DNA of 64,000 nt from IMG/VR virus record IMGVR_UViG_3300036828_001020, positions 1 through 64,000 of that record; one strand, 5' to 3'. The number at the start of each line of letters is the position of its first letter. The first letter of the stretch is position 1. The notes beneath the pieces were generated by a model. It ran no database searches and was not told the origin of the DNA. It was given only the letters and a program-made list of their open reading frames with translations. The translations under genes were made by a program, and so were the position numbers. This DNA comes from a virus. Shown piece by piece: positions 24,131 through 32,658 of this stretch.

Positions 24131-24170
24131 GGCAAGCCGGGTTTACCGGAAAGATGCGGAGGTGATCAAA

Positions 24171-24383
24171 ATGGAGACTTCACGGCCCTTTGCTCGAGCC
24201 GCGAACCTTGCCGCCCGGGCCGGGCGCGCAACCGACCCTTGGGAAAGCCGACTCTTGCTCGACGAAGCCAATGAGGAGCTGGCCCGTGTCAACGCCGCGC
24301 TCCATCCGATCAAAGGGGAGGAGACTCGCAAGATACTCATAAACCTGGAGGGAACGTATTATGGCTGGCAAGAGATCCGGTAA
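24171..24383 (+). CDS. Small helical protein, 70 residues
   Basis: ATG 24171 behind a near-perfect GGAGGTGATC. Sequence METSRPFARAANLAARAGRA and ANEELARVNAALHP suggests a helical bundle. First gene of the operon under promoter copy 2 that leads to the MFS transporter. Not recognised. Confidence 0.6.
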   Translation: METSRPFARAANLAARAGRATDPWESRLLLDEANEELARVNAALHPIKGEETRKILINLEGTYYGWQEIR

Positions 24384-24732
24384 ACGTCAGCTGCTGACCT
24401 CCGCCGCCGTGGGCGTTGGGCTCGTCGGCATCCCGGCGCAGGCGGCGGTGTGGACCGAGGGCGATCGCGTCTACATGCGCGAAGCCGGAACCACGACCGA
24501 GGTCACCGCCACTCCCGAATTGCTTGCCGCCCTACGTGCGGTCGGCGGCAAGGCCAAGCTGCCGAGCGACCCCAAACTGATCATGTCGGGGGGCGGGGGT
24601 GCCGCTTTTAGTCTCGATCCGTTCGATCTTGTCGGCAAAGTCCGCGATGCATTGATCGGGCAAAAAGAAAAAAAGGGGCGACCCCAAACTGTGCCAACCA
24701 AAGACCCGCCAACCAATGAGGAACACAAATGA
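24361..24732 (+). CDS. Hypothetical protein with N-terminal export-like segment, 123 residues
   Basis: ATG 24361 behind GGAGGGA. N-terminus KRSGKRQLLTSAAVGVGLVG then IPAQAA is basic plus hydrophobic and could be a signal peptide, though weakly hydrophobic. The rest is a small beta/alpha domain with a Gly run and a charged tail. Second gene of the transporter operon. Confidence 0.55.
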   Translation: MAGKRSGKRQLLTSAAVGVGLVGIPAQAAVWTEGDRVYMREAGTTTEVTATPELLAALRAVGGKAKLPSDPKLIMSGGGGAAFSLDPFDLVGKVRDALIGQKEKKGRPQTVPTKDPPTNEEHK

Positions 24733-24962
24733 ACACAGCCACCTATGCCTTGCCGGGAACTCCGCTTGCCGCACATAGCGCGGTGATCAAGCGGGCTCTC
24801 GATCGCGCCGTCCAGGTGCGGGCTAGTGACATCAACCCTCCCGGAAACTGGATAACCGGCGCCATGCTGCCGCGCATCGACGGCAGGATGACCTATGACA
24901 AGGACGCCGTGATCCCCGTCAGCGGACCGCGCATGTTGTGGGTCGGCGGCAACGGCCCTTGA
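24729..24962 (+). CDS. Hypothetical protein, 77 residues
   Basis: ATGA overlap with the previous gene fixes the start. No Cys, no membrane segment; ends RMLWVGGNGP. Size and place upstream of a Cys-rich protein and a transporter would suit a small substrate peptide, but nothing in the sequence proves it. Confidence 0.55.
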   Translation: MNTATYALPGTPLAAHSAVIKRALDRAVQVRASDINPPGNWITGAMLPRIDGRMTYDKDAVIPVSGPRMLWVGGNGP

Positions 24963-25412
24963 ATGCCGACGACACTCTGCCCGAGCGCCCGGCCGGTCGA
25001 CGACATGCCGGGCGGCTTGGCGGTCTTTGCCGTGGCCGCCGGCACGCCAGAAGAACCGAGCGCTGAATACCTGCCCGAGGCGATCCCGATAACCGCCGCG
25101 ATGCTGGAAACGATGGCGCGCGGCCCGATCGAGGTCGGCGAGGTGTTTCGTTTCACCAAACAATGTCGCGAAGAAGCCTGTCGACAATGGGACGAGAAGG
25201 CTCATGCGTGCAGCCTGATCGACCGATGGGTTGCGGCACTCGACGTTCCCGCCGAGACCGCTTTGCCGCGTTGCGCTATCCGCCAGAATTGTCGGGCATG
25301 GCACCAACTCGGAGCGCGGGCCTGCCGCAGTTGTCACCGCGTGACTTCGCAATGGATCACCGGCCTCGATGAGCCTCTTGCAAAAGTCGACTTGGAAAAA
25401 CTGTATTTATAG
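24963..25412 (+). CDS. Cys-rich protein next to the transporter, 149 residues
   Basis: Starts two bases after the previous stop. The C-terminal half has a dense Cys pattern: KQCREEACRQW, HACSLI, LPRCAIRQNCRAWHQ and ACRSCH, eight Cys in about 75 residues, suited to an iron-sulfur cluster or zinc. Similar Cys arrangements occur in uncharacterised bacterial proteins near secondary-metabolite or peptide loci (memory, not checked). Overlaps the MFS gene by 44 nt, indicating a functional pair. Confidence 0.65.
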   Translation: MPTTLCPSARPVDDMPGGLAVFAVAAGTPEEPSAEYLPEAIPITAAMLETMARGPIEVGEVFRFTKQCREEACRQWDEKAHACSLIDRWVAALDVPAETALPRCAIRQNCRAWHQLGARACRSCHRVTSQWITGLDEPLAKVDLEKLYL

Positions 25413-26607
25413 AGATCCGCTGCTCGGCAACGGCAGTTATCGCATCTTGCTGTTGACCGGGCTGTTTTGGGGTACCGCGAGCAGTCAATTGACGTTGCTG
25501 GCCGTGGTGTTCCGCCAGCACGGGTTTAGCGACGCGCTAATCGGCTGGACCTTTACCGCGCAATTGGCTGGGCTCGTCGCCTCGAGCCTATGGAGTGGCT
25601 GGCTGATCACCCGCATCGGCGCCACCCTTGTGATGCTCGCTGGTCTGGCGACAGGCCTGATGTCGATGGTCCTGCTGCCGGTGAGCGGGATTACCCCGGG
25701 GCCGACACTCCTACTTAGTCTGATCCGCGGTGTCTCCGGCGGGTTGCTGCTCACGGCCGGTCTTACCCTGGCCCAAAGTGCCGCGGCCGAAGACGATCGC
25801 GTGCGGGCGCTCGGTCTGTTTAACGCATGCTTTCTGCTGCCCGCACTCTATGGCCCAGCACTCGGCGAGTGGACGTTGCGGGCGTGGGGTGATGCGGGAT
25901 TTTTTCTGGTTGCCTGCATTCCGGCAGCCATCGGTCTGCTGCTGATGTTGCGCTACCCGCCCAGCGATCGAGCCGCACCTAGCACGGTTGGATATCTCGC
26001 CTTGCTGCGCGATCGCCATATCTGGCTGCCCAGCGTGGCGATGGCGGCCGCCGGGCTCGGCTACATCTTTGCCTATAGCTTTTTGGCGCTGCTGCTGACC
26101 GATGCTTTGCAAACGCCGGTCGCGTGGTTTTTTGTGCCGTTTGCGGCCGGCATGTTTGGTACGCGGTTTTTCGGATTGCGCCATCTGCAGCGCTTGCCGG
26201 CGTGGTTGCTAACGGGCCTCGGGTTGCTCAGTTACGGGGTCGGGTTCGGATGCCTCGCAGCAGCCCCGGCTCACGCTATTGTCGTGCCGGCCGTGGCGGG
26301 CGCGCTGTTTGGTTTTGCCTATGGGGTGACGGGTCCAGCGGCGACGGCATGGGCCTGCGCCCCTTATCCTGCTGGCGAGGCGAGCCGGGCCCGGCCAATC
26401 GCGCTGACCGGTGCGAGTTTTCAATTGGGCGCGGTCATCTCGGTGCAGGTTGCCGGAGCGCTGTTGCCGATGATTGGTTGGTCGGGTGTCCTGACGGTCC
26501 TCGGCGCCCTGGCCGCCACGGTCTTTCTGGTCGTTATCTACCACGGTGTTTCCGGCATGCGCCGGCGATTTTCGCCGGGCGCTCTCGACCCCCGACCGGG
26601 CGTCTGA
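25369..26607 (+). CDS. MFS transporter
   Basis: 412 residues with about twelve hydrophobic helices and an MFS-type loop (SGWLITRIGATLVMLAGLAT) between helices 2 and 3. Length is right for the family and the frame is intact. Substrate cannot be read; drug or small-molecule efflux are common for such proteins. A full MFS carrier inside a phage structural region is highly unusual and marks 23.1-27.2 kb as cargo. Start ATG 25369 overlaps the Cys-rich gene. Confidence 0.85.
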   Translation: MSLLQKSTWKNCIYRDPLLGNGSYRILLLTGLFWGTASSQLTLLAVVFRQHGFSDALIGWTFTAQLAGLVASSLWSGWLITRIGATLVMLAGLATGLMSMVLLPVSGITPGPTLLLSLIRGVSGGLLLTAGLTLAQSAAAEDDRVRALGLFNACFLLPALYGPALGEWTLRAWGDAGFFLVACIPAAIGLLLMLRYPPSDRAAPSTVGYLALLRDRHIWLPSVAMAAAGLGYIFAYSFLALLLTDALQTPVAWFFVPFAAGMFGTRFFGLRHLQRLPAWLLTGLGLLSYGVGFGCLAAAPAHAIVVPAVAGALFGFAYGVTGPAATAWACAPYPAGEASRARPIALTGASFQLGAVISVQVAGALLPMIGWSGVLTVLGALAATVFLVVIYHGVSGMRRRFSPGALDPRPGV

Positions 26608-26702
26608 TCGGCTCGCATCCCCATACGTGCTAAGCTGTCGTCGGCGCCACCCCCCCCGGCGCCAAGCTGGCGCTGCTCCCGTAGCGGGGAGCGGTGCAGG
26701 CG

Positions 26703-26726
26703 CACCGGCGGCCCCCACCGCCGGTG
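26703..26726 (+). terminator. Hairpin after the transporter gene
   Basis: CACCGGCGG pairs with CCGCCGGTG around a 6-nt loop, followed by TTTC. A second hairpin (GCTCCC-GTAGC-GGGGAGC) lies just before. The pair could end the transporter transcript; the T-run is short. The stem runs into the parS site. Confidence 0.4.
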
Positions 26727-26740
26727 TTTCACGTGAAACA
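26725..26740. promoter_or_regulatory. Perfect parS (ParB-binding) site
   Basis: TGTTTCACGTGAAACA is an exact match to the 16-bp consensus parS palindrome bound by chromosomal ParB in most bacteria. It lies 25 bp upstream of the HTH gene. Chance occurrence of a given 16-mer in 64 kb is about one in tens of thousands, so it is very likely functional. Confidence 0.85.
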
Positions 26741-26765
26741 GTGCGCACCAGTTGCGGGGGGCAAC

Positions 26766-27230
26766 ATGCAATACACGATGATCCAGGCGGCCAAGGCGGC
26801 TGGTCTATCTAAATCGACGGTCACCCGGGCGGTCAAAAGCGGTAGGCTTTCCGCCACCCAGAACGAGCTCGGCGTGATGGTGATCGATGCCGCGGAACTC
26901 CATCGGGTCTATCCGCCAGTGACGCAGCGCAATGGTGCAGACGAGGAGCCGCCTGGTGCAGCCGGGCGAATTTGGACCGGTGCGCACCAGGTCGATCCCG
27001 CCCTCGAAGCCCTGTTGCGCGAGAGATCAGAGCGCATCGCCGAACTCAGTGCGCGCCTCGAGGAGCAAGACGCGACGATTCGGGCCGAGCGCACCGTGAC
27101 CGCCGAGACGATCCACGATTTGCGAGCCCGGCTGGATGCCGAGCAGGCCGAACGCCGCGAGCTGACGCTGACCTTGCGGATGATCGGAGCCCCCGCCAAG
27201 CGGCGCTGGTGGCGCCTCTGGCGCCCCTAA
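26766..27230 (+). CDS. Helix-turn-helix protein with coiled-coil tail (plasmid-type)
   Basis: Start ATG 26766 gives MQYTMIQAAKAAGLSKSTVT with RAVKSGRLSATQNELG, a MerR/excisionase-like winged helix common in plasmid-borne DNA-binding proteins of alphaproteobacteria. Residues about 75-140 form a long coiled coil (ERSERIAELSARLEEQDATI). 154 residues. The gene directly follows parS, and its stop overlaps the stop of the converging neck gene. A role in replication, partition or plasmid maintenance is inferred. Confidence 0.75.
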   Translation: MQYTMIQAAKAAGLSKSTVTRAVKSGRLSATQNELGVMVIDAAELHRVYPPVTQRNGADEEPPGAAGRIWTGAHQVDPALEALLRERSERIAELSARLEEQDATIRAERTVTAETIHDLRARLDAEQAERRELTLTLRMIGAPAKRRWWRLWRP

Positions 27231-27721
27231 CCCTCGTCGCGGATTACCCAGGTAATCGAGCGCAGCAGCGCTCCTGTGTCGATCAGCGGCGTCGCATCGG
27301 CCGGGGTCATCGCTTTGCGCCGGTAGCTGCTCCCCGGCGTGCGGCGTCGTCTTCGGGCCACTGTAGCGGGCGCCAGGGGCGGTGGGATGCCGGCCTGGAT
27401 CGTCGCCTGCACCGAGTTGACAGCGATGATGCCGGCGCGGCCCAAGGCGGTGTCGACCGCCGCCAAGTCGCCGGCAAACGCGGCTTGCCCGGCCTTGCGC
27501 AATTCCGCCGAGATCGCCGGCATCGCGGCCTGGACCCCAGGGGTCAGAAACGGCCGGGCAGGGATATTGCGCGCCGGCGAGCCAAATTCGTGGATATACC
27601 CCAAGGCGGCATTGCCGATCGGGTCGCCCGAACGCGGGTTCTTTTCTTGCGGAATGCCGATCAGCAGCCGCTTGCGGGCGAGCGCCTCGATTGCGCGGGC
27701 AATGTCGTCAGGACCCGGCAC
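27227..27721 (-). CDS. Head-tail connector, HK97 gp10 / virion morphogenesis-like
   Basis: The conserved core is LLIGIPQEKNPRSGDPIGNA, then YIHEFGSPARNIPARPFLTP, typical of gp10-like neck proteins. The start is uncertain: GTG 27721 is the best placed; the frame is open upstream to 27976 but Gly/Cys-rich there. About 164 residues. Lies between DUF4054 and the cargo cassette. Confidence 0.7.
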   Translation of the reverse strand: MPGPDDIARAIEALARKRLLIGIPQEKNPRSGDPIGNAALGYIHEFGSPARNIPARPFLTPGVQAAMPAISAELRKAGQAAFAGDLAAVDTALGRAGIIAVNSVQATIQAGIPPPLAPATVARRRRRTPGSSYRRKAMTPADATPLIDTGALLRSITWVIRDEG

Positions 27722-27831
27722 AGCAGCGCCTGCCGATCGGGTGCCTGCGCCGGCGGCGCCCCCGGATGATCCGCCGCCGCAGCGCTGACCGGCGGCCGCG
27801 CAGCCGCCCCCCTCTTTGGCGCAACCTGGGC

Positions 27832-28374
27832 TCAGAGAGCACGATACGCCAGCCCGGATGTGCCATAGGGGTAATATTTGAGCCCCGAGACCCCGTAGAA
27901 TGGGCGATAGCGGAAGAGGCGATATTGCGCGGTGGCCTGCCAGAAGCTGAGGCCATATTGGGTCTGCGCATACCATGCGGCACTCGCCGGCAGACCGTCG
28001 AGCCCGCCATACCCGACGCTGACCGGGCCCACCGCCTTGTTGGTCATGCGGCCAGGCGTCCCGGCCCCGGTGCCCGGCGGGCCGCCGATCTGGGCCAGGT
28101 GCGCGGTCATCATGTAGAGCAAGCGCTCGCGCTCGCCGCCGACCGAGGCGTCACAGACCGGGCTCGAGCAGCTGTTATCCAGGTAGATTGTCGCGTCGTA
28201 GAACAGCTCCTGTGCCAGTGCGGGTGAGACGGTGATCGTCCCCGACCCGGCAAATTCCGAGTAACGCGTGCTCCACCGGCCATAGTCGAATTGCACAACG
28301 CAATCGTCGACCGGCGGCACCGGGATCAGCGGCGGGCACTGGCACGGGGTGCAGCCACAGGCGCAGGTGCTCAC
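27832..28374 (-). CDS. Neck protein (DUF4054-like)
   Basis: 180 residues. YGRWSTRYSEFAGSGTITVS, LLYMMTAHLAQIGG and TQYGLSFWQATAQYRLFRY fit DUF4054 head-completion proteins. An odd N-terminal extension, MSTCACGCTPCQCPPLIPVP, puts five Cys in twelve residues, like a metal-binding tag. ATGA overlap with the upstream gene. Confidence 0.75.
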   Translation of the reverse strand: MSTCACGCTPCQCPPLIPVPPVDDCVVQFDYGRWSTRYSEFAGSGTITVSPALAQELFYDATIYLDNSCSSPVCDASVGGERERLLYMMTAHLAQIGGPPGTGAGTPGRMTNKAVGPVSVGYGGLDGLPASAAWYAQTQYGLSFWQATAQYRLFRYRPFYGVSGLKYYPYGTSGLAYRAL

Positions 28375-28829
28375 GTGTTGGTTGCCTTCTCGATCCGCAC
28401 GGCGCGTGTGCCGATCGCCCGGACCCGCTCATCGGAGGCCAGGTCATCCGGGTCGATCGGCTCCATCAGGGTCTTGATCCCGGCGAGCTCCCGAGCCTGA
28501 TCGCGCGCCTTGTTGGGATCTTCGTAGGCAAAGATCAGCTTGTTGCGGACCAGTGGAAGATCGGCGTTCTGCCGCATCCATTCCTCGAAAAAGTCGCGAT
28601 CCACATTGTGGGTCAGGCCAAAGCTATGAGTGATTTCAAAACCAGGCTGCACGCCAAACGCGACACGGTTGCCATTGAGCACCACGGTGCGCCCATCGGG
28701 GTGCGGGCGGGCGATCTTGACCTCGCGCATCCCGCCGCCCATCACCGGCTCCATGGTGTCGACCATCTGCCATAATTTGAGGATCAGCCCGTTTGGCAGC
28801 TTACAGGCAACCGTAACCGTGCCGGCCAT
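28371..28829 (-). CDS. Hypothetical head protein, 152 residues
   Basis: Directly downstream of the capsid gene. Beta-rich N-terminus (VTVACKLPNGLILKLWQ), then FGLTHNVDRDFFEEWMRQNA. Similar proteins occur between capsid and DUF4054 genes in related phages; probably a virion or head-completion component. Confidence 0.65.
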   Translation of the reverse strand: MAGTVTVACKLPNGLILKLWQMVDTMEPVMGGGMREVKIARPHPDGRTVVLNGNRVAFGVQPGFEITHSFGLTHNVDRDFFEEWMRQNADLPLVRNKLIFAYEDPNKARDQARELAGIKTLMEPIDPDDLASDERVRAIGTRAVRIEKATNT

Positions 28830-28840
28830 TGGCGCTGGTC

Positions 28841-29950
28841 CTAGATCCCGAGCATCGAAGAGATCGCCATCGGCATGCGGATTATCGCACCCCAGGTGCC
28901 ACCGACGATCTTCTGCTTGAACGAGCTCATCGCCCGGATGATCGGATGCGACCGCATCTTCTCATTAAACGCGCAATATCCAGTGTCCTGCCCCTCGACG
29001 CGCTCGGCGATGAGCTGGATCAGGTTGCCGACGGTGCCATTGCCCTGCGGGTTTTGCGGTGACCGTATGGCGTATTGCACAGCCGTTTCGATGCGCAGAT
29101 TAGCGAATTCGTCCTCGATCATCTTGCGGGCGATCAGACCAAATTGGTTGACAAACCCGAGCGCCACGGCACTCGCCGGATCGAGCGCCAGACACATCGG
29201 GGTTTCGCGATCGACCAGCCCCGCGGTTTGTTTTACCAGCTGACTAAACAACGCCAGGATGTCGTTATAGACCTCGTTGGCGGTCGCGTTGGGCGCCCCG
29301 GTCGGGGTGAACCACGCATTGGCATTGCCGCCCGCTTTGGTCGTCGGGGTCAGCGACGCGCTCAATGCTGGATCGTTGAGCAAACCGTAGTTCTGCAATC
29401 CGGCTAGCCCAAAGAAATACGTCAGGTTGCTGAATTTGTTGAGCACCAAGGCGGCTGCCTGATCGAGCTCACTTACCCAGTTGATCCGCCCGAGCCCGGC
29501 GCGCTCGAGTTCCAGATCGCCGTATTCTTTAGTCGTCTGAAACAGGTAGCTTTGGCGTTGGGGCCAATTTGTATTGGCTCCACTGTGCCCGCCTTCGTTG
29601 TAATCGCCGTAGGTCGTGACCTCGCCGACATGCTCGACGACCGGGAACATGATCGTCTGGTCGAGCCAGGTGCCTTTGCGCACCTCGCCAAAAATCACCG
29701 CCGCCTTGTTTGGAGCGAACAAGATCTTGTAGACCGCCGGGTCGGTCAGCAGGGTGAGCATGAAAGGCACCGCCGAGTTGATCCCGGTGGTCAACGCCGG
29801 CATCGCATCACGCGCCATCCGATAATCGTGTTTGAACTCCTCCGGCACATAGCTGGTCGGCGGGTCCATGCCTTCGGCAAATGAGACGCCGAGCGCCTCA
29901 AACCGCGCCCGGTCAGCCTGCCAGGCCGTCCGTGCTTCCATCAAATTCAT
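28841..29950 (-). CDS. Major capsid protein (DUF2184 family)
   Basis: 369 residues. Motifs GINSAVPFMLTLLTDPAVYK, TIMFPVVEHVGEVTTYGDY and the long helix region with FGLAGLQNYGLLNDP match DUF2184 capsid proteins (HK97 fold). Preceded by an intrinsic terminator and strong ribosome site GGAACC near the start; follows protease and decoration genes as usual. Confidence 0.9.
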   Translation of the reverse strand: MNLMEARTAWQADRARFEALGVSFAEGMDPPTSYVPEEFKHDYRMARDAMPALTTGINSAVPFMLTLLTDPAVYKILFAPNKAAVIFGEVRKGTWLDQTIMFPVVEHVGEVTTYGDYNEGGHSGANTNWPQRQSYLFQTTKEYGDLELERAGLGRINWVSELDQAAALVLNKFSNLTYFFGLAGLQNYGLLNDPALSASLTPTTKAGGNANAWFTPTGAPNATANEVYNDILALFSQLVKQTAGLVDRETPMCLALDPASAVALGFVNQFGLIARKMIEDEFANLRIETAVQYAIRSPQNPQGNGTVGNLIQLIAERVEGQDTGYCAFNEKMRSHPIIRAMSSFKQKIVGGTWGAIIRMPMAISSMLGI

Positions 29951-29964
29951 GGTGGGTTCCTCAT

Positions 29965-29989
29965 TAAAAAACCCCGCCGCAGCGGGGTT
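29965..29989 (-). terminator. Intrinsic terminator between decoration and capsid genes
   Basis: Minus strand CCCCGC-TGCG-GCGGGG followed by TTTTTT. Placed after the decoration gene and before the capsid gene, so either an attenuator or evidence for a separate capsid promoter nearby. Confidence 0.8.
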
Positions 29990-30007
29990 GCCATTAGGCG
30001 GCCGCGG

Positions 30008-30553
30008 TTAAACCGTACCGATCGGCCCCACGCTGACCGAGGTGGTTCTGACCAATTCGCCGGTCAGACCGTTGCTGACCGCGCGCCAGCGCGTCTCGAT
30101 CGACCCCGCCACAGTGGCCGCCGCAGCGGCAAAGCTCACCGTGCCAGTGGTAAGATTGGCAAAGGCTTTCTGCCCGATCGTCGCCGCCCCGGCCCCCGAG
30201 TTCAGCATCCAGAACCCGCCCGAATCCATCAGGGTCACACCCATGCCCGCGGGGATCACCATGCCAAACTCGCCCAGATACGCGGTGATCAGCCCCTGCT
30301 GCTCGCGATGGACAAACCCGGTAGGTTGCCCGGCACCCGTATTGTTGACGTAGATTGGCCCGGTCGAGGGGTCGACTCCGGTGGTGGTGTCCCACCACCC
30401 AAAGCACCCGATCGTCACCCCACTGGCTCCGGCGCGCAGGGCGCCCGGACCGGCATCGACCGATGATCTCGGGTTGGTATCGCAGAAATCTCCACTTACT
30501 GCGGGCGCCGGCTGCGTGGTGACAAGCCGCTGCATGCCTTGAGATACCGCCAT
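30008..30553 (-). CDS. Head decoration / structural cement protein, putative
   Basis: 181 residues, beta-rich and Gly-rich: FVHREQQGLITAYLGEFGMV and IPAGMGVTLMDSGGFW. Small beta proteins at this position, between protease and DUF2184 capsid, are decoration (cement) proteins. Assignment by context and composition. Confidence 0.65.
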   Translation of the reverse strand: MAVSQGMQRLVTTQPAPAVSGDFCDTNPRSSVDAGPGALRAGASGVTIGCFGWWDTTTGVDPSTGPIYVNNTGAGQPTGFVHREQQGLITAYLGEFGMVIPAGMGVTLMDSGGFWMLNSGAGAATIGQKAFANLTTGTVSFAAAAATVAGSIETRWRAVSNGLTGELVRTTSVSVGPIGTV

Positions 30554-30559
30554 GACTGG

Positions 30560-30997
30560 TTACCTCCTTCTGCTCGGTGGTTTGGCGCGCGAGTGCGCCG
30601 CGCGCGCCGGGCCGCCCCCATCATCCTCCTCGTCCTCGTCTTCCTCGGCAGGCTCGGGCTCAGGCTCGGGCTCCTCCGCGGGCTCTTCGACCGGGGTCGG
30701 TGGTGTTTCGACCGGCAGCGGTGGCACGGGAGTCTCGGGATGGGGCTCCGACGCGGACGTCGGACCTGCTGCGGCGTCGTGCAGCCGCCGCGAATGTTCG
30801 GGGCTGACGATCGCCATCAGCAGGTCACATGCGTGGCTGTATTCGTCGCTGGTCAGACCGGTCGGCAGTGGCTCTACCGGCGGCTTGTTGACCATCTCCT
30901 CGCGTTGGTCGGGTGGGGCCAGCAAGTACAGCAGCTCGTCGATCCGCGAGTGTGTTATGCCGCCACCTTCGGAAAACGCTCGGTGAACCTCGCTCAT
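30560..30997 (-). CDS. Hypothetical acidic Pro/Glu-rich protein
   Basis: 145 residues. N-terminal helical part (DELLYLLAPPDQREEMVN) and a very acidic C-terminal tail of PEPE and EDEDEEDD type. Could be a scaffold-like factor since it sits between protease and decoration genes; not proven. Confidence 0.6.
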   Translation of the reverse strand: MSEVHRAFSEGGGITHSRIDELLYLLAPPDQREEMVNKPPVEPLPTGLTSDEYSHACDLLMAIVSPEHSRRLHDAAAGPTSASEPHPETPVPPLPVETPPTPVEEPAEEPEPEPEPAEEDEDEEDDGGGPARAAHSRAKPPSRRR

Positions 30998-31011
30998 GGG
31001 CCTGGCTCCCT

Positions 31012-32658
31012 TTAAACTTGCCGAATGTGTTTGGTTTCGGGGAAGCGCTCGGCAAAGGATTTGAGCGCCGCGGCATCCATCGCTACTGGGGCTGATCCCA
31101 GCTGTGGAGCGCCGGCTTTGGGCTGGACCGCCAGCAATGCTGGATAGGCGCTCGGATGAATCGCCGCCGGGTCGACCCCGCGCATGCGCAGCGCCTGGGC
31201 GTAGACCTGATCCTTGCTGTCAAAGGCTTGGGTCAGCTCGCCGACATAAGGGAAGACCTCGCGCTCGGCCTCGCGGATTTCCCGTTGCGTGCGCGCCGCA
31301 GCGATTTGTGCCGCGCGGACCGCAGCGGCGATCGCCGCATCCATCGCGCCCTTGGTCACCAGGTCAGGTTGTGGGTTTTTAGTCTCGTCGGCGCTCGGGA
31401 TGATCGAACGCCTATCCTGTGCGTCCCAGGCCGCATCGGCCGCCTCGTCGTCGTCCTCGCGTTTCTTCTTTTCTTCATCGGTCTCGTCACGGCCCAGCCG
31501 GCGCGCCGCGTCGCGAGCACGGATCGCTTTGATGTCCTGCGCTTTCTCCTCCGGGGGACAGTCTGGGTCCTGATCCTGGTTGCCCATCGGTACCGCACTG
31601 TTCGGCGGCAGCATCGGCGGTTCATCAACAATCCCGCCATTCCCGGTGCCGGCCAGCACCGTTTCGATCAGCGGCAGGATTTCGTCGATATCGGCGTCCT
31701 GGGCGATCCGCTTGCCGGTCAGCGCCCGTTTGAGGGCGTCCTTCATGCTCATGTTAATCACCTCCGGTTGCATGGGTGGTTTGGCGTCGCCGATCACGAC
31801 ATCGTGGCCGGCACGGCCCTCGGCGACAGCGGCCACATGGTTGCCGACGATGTTCGTCATGATTCCGTCGTAGCGCTGGCCCTCGTAGACGCCCGGCGTC
31901 ATCACCGGCTGGTAGCGATAGGCGCAGCTGAGCTCACGCTTCTCGCCGCTCTCGATCGCGTCGATCGCCGCTTGCGGCCAGAACACCAGCGAGTTTTTCA
32001 GGTATGGCGGCTCAAACCGGGCGTGCGTGCCGGTCGAGCCGATCACCAGTTCGGGCGGATGATCCTGCGCGCTGATCGGCACGTGCTCGCTGAGGATCGG
32101 CAGATTGTTAAAAGTCGCGGTCCCCTTGGCGATCTCGTCGGGGTGGCGCAGCAGCTGATAGGTCTTTTCCGGATCGAGCCCGAGGCTTTCCCAATCGGGG
32201 ATCTCCTCGCCTTTGTAGGGGTTGACCGTGGCCTTGCTGATATTCGCCTCCTCGACGTGCAGCCGGCCGTCGGCGTCCTTTGAGCGCACCGAGTTCCGGT
32301 CGAGTGCCATGTCGTTGGCGGCGGTCAATTCGCGGGTCAGCAGCGGTCGGCTGCCCTCGGCATCGCAGTCCGCGTCTGCGCTGTGCTCCTCCTCGCCGCC
32401 TTCCTCGCCGACCCAGGCGAGCAGACCGCGCAGGAAGTTTTTGAGGGTGTCTAAAAAGGCCCCGGTGGTTTGGTCGTGGCCCTCGCCAACACTCTCGACA
32501 AACTCTTTACCGACCGACTGCGGAATGCCGAGCGTGGAGTGCCCGCTTGCCGCGGCATGCATCGCGCGGCGCTGCGGCTCCGAGGTCGGCGGATCGGTGG
32601 CGAGTTCATTATCGCCGCCGGCGCCAACCCCGGAAATCGGCCCTCCCACCTCTGGCAT
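31012..32658 (-). CDS. Prohead protease (DUF2213) with scaffold-like C-terminus
   Basis: 548 residues. From about residue 115: ALDRNSVRSKDADGRLHVEE, NLPILSEHVPIS, VFWPQAAIDAIESGEKRELS and NHVAAVAEGRAGHDVVIGD, the DUF2213 protease core. The C-terminal half is charged and helical like a fused scaffold. N-terminal RRAMHAAASGHSTLGIP is a conserved head-gene segment. Two copies of GGGAGGTA-ATGCCAG precede the gene; the nearer one matches this start. Confidence 0.85.
   Translation of the reverse strand: MPEVGGPISGVGAGGDNELATDPPTSEPQRRAMHAAASGHSTLGIPQSVGKEFVESVGEGHDQTTGAFLDTLKNFLRGLLAWVGEEGGEEEHSADADCDAEGSRPLLTRELTAANDMALDRNSVRSKDADGRLHVEEANISKATVNPYKGEEIPDWESLGLDPEKTYQLLRHPDEIAKGTATFNNLPILSEHVPISAQDHPPELVIGSTGTHARFEPPYLKNSLVFWPQAAIDAIESGEKRELSCAYRYQPVMTPGVYEGQRYDGIMTNIVGNHVAAVAEGRAGHDVVIGDAKPPMQPEVINMSMKDALKRALTGKRIAQDADIDEILPLIETVLAGTGNGGIVDEPPMLPPNSAVPMGNQDQDPDCPPEEKAQDIKAIRARDAARRLGRDETDEEKKKREDDDEAADAAWDAQDRRSIIPSADETKNPQPDLVTKGAMDAAIAAAVRAAQIAAARTQREIREAEREVFPYVGELTQAFDSKDQVYAQALRMRGVDPAAIHPSAYPALLAVQPKAGAPQLGSAPVAMDAAALKSFAERFPETKHIRQV

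Noticed and set aside
31156-32283. 375-codon plus frame over the protease gene
   Set aside because: Antisense shadow of the DUF2213 protease; no start signal and Arg-rich.
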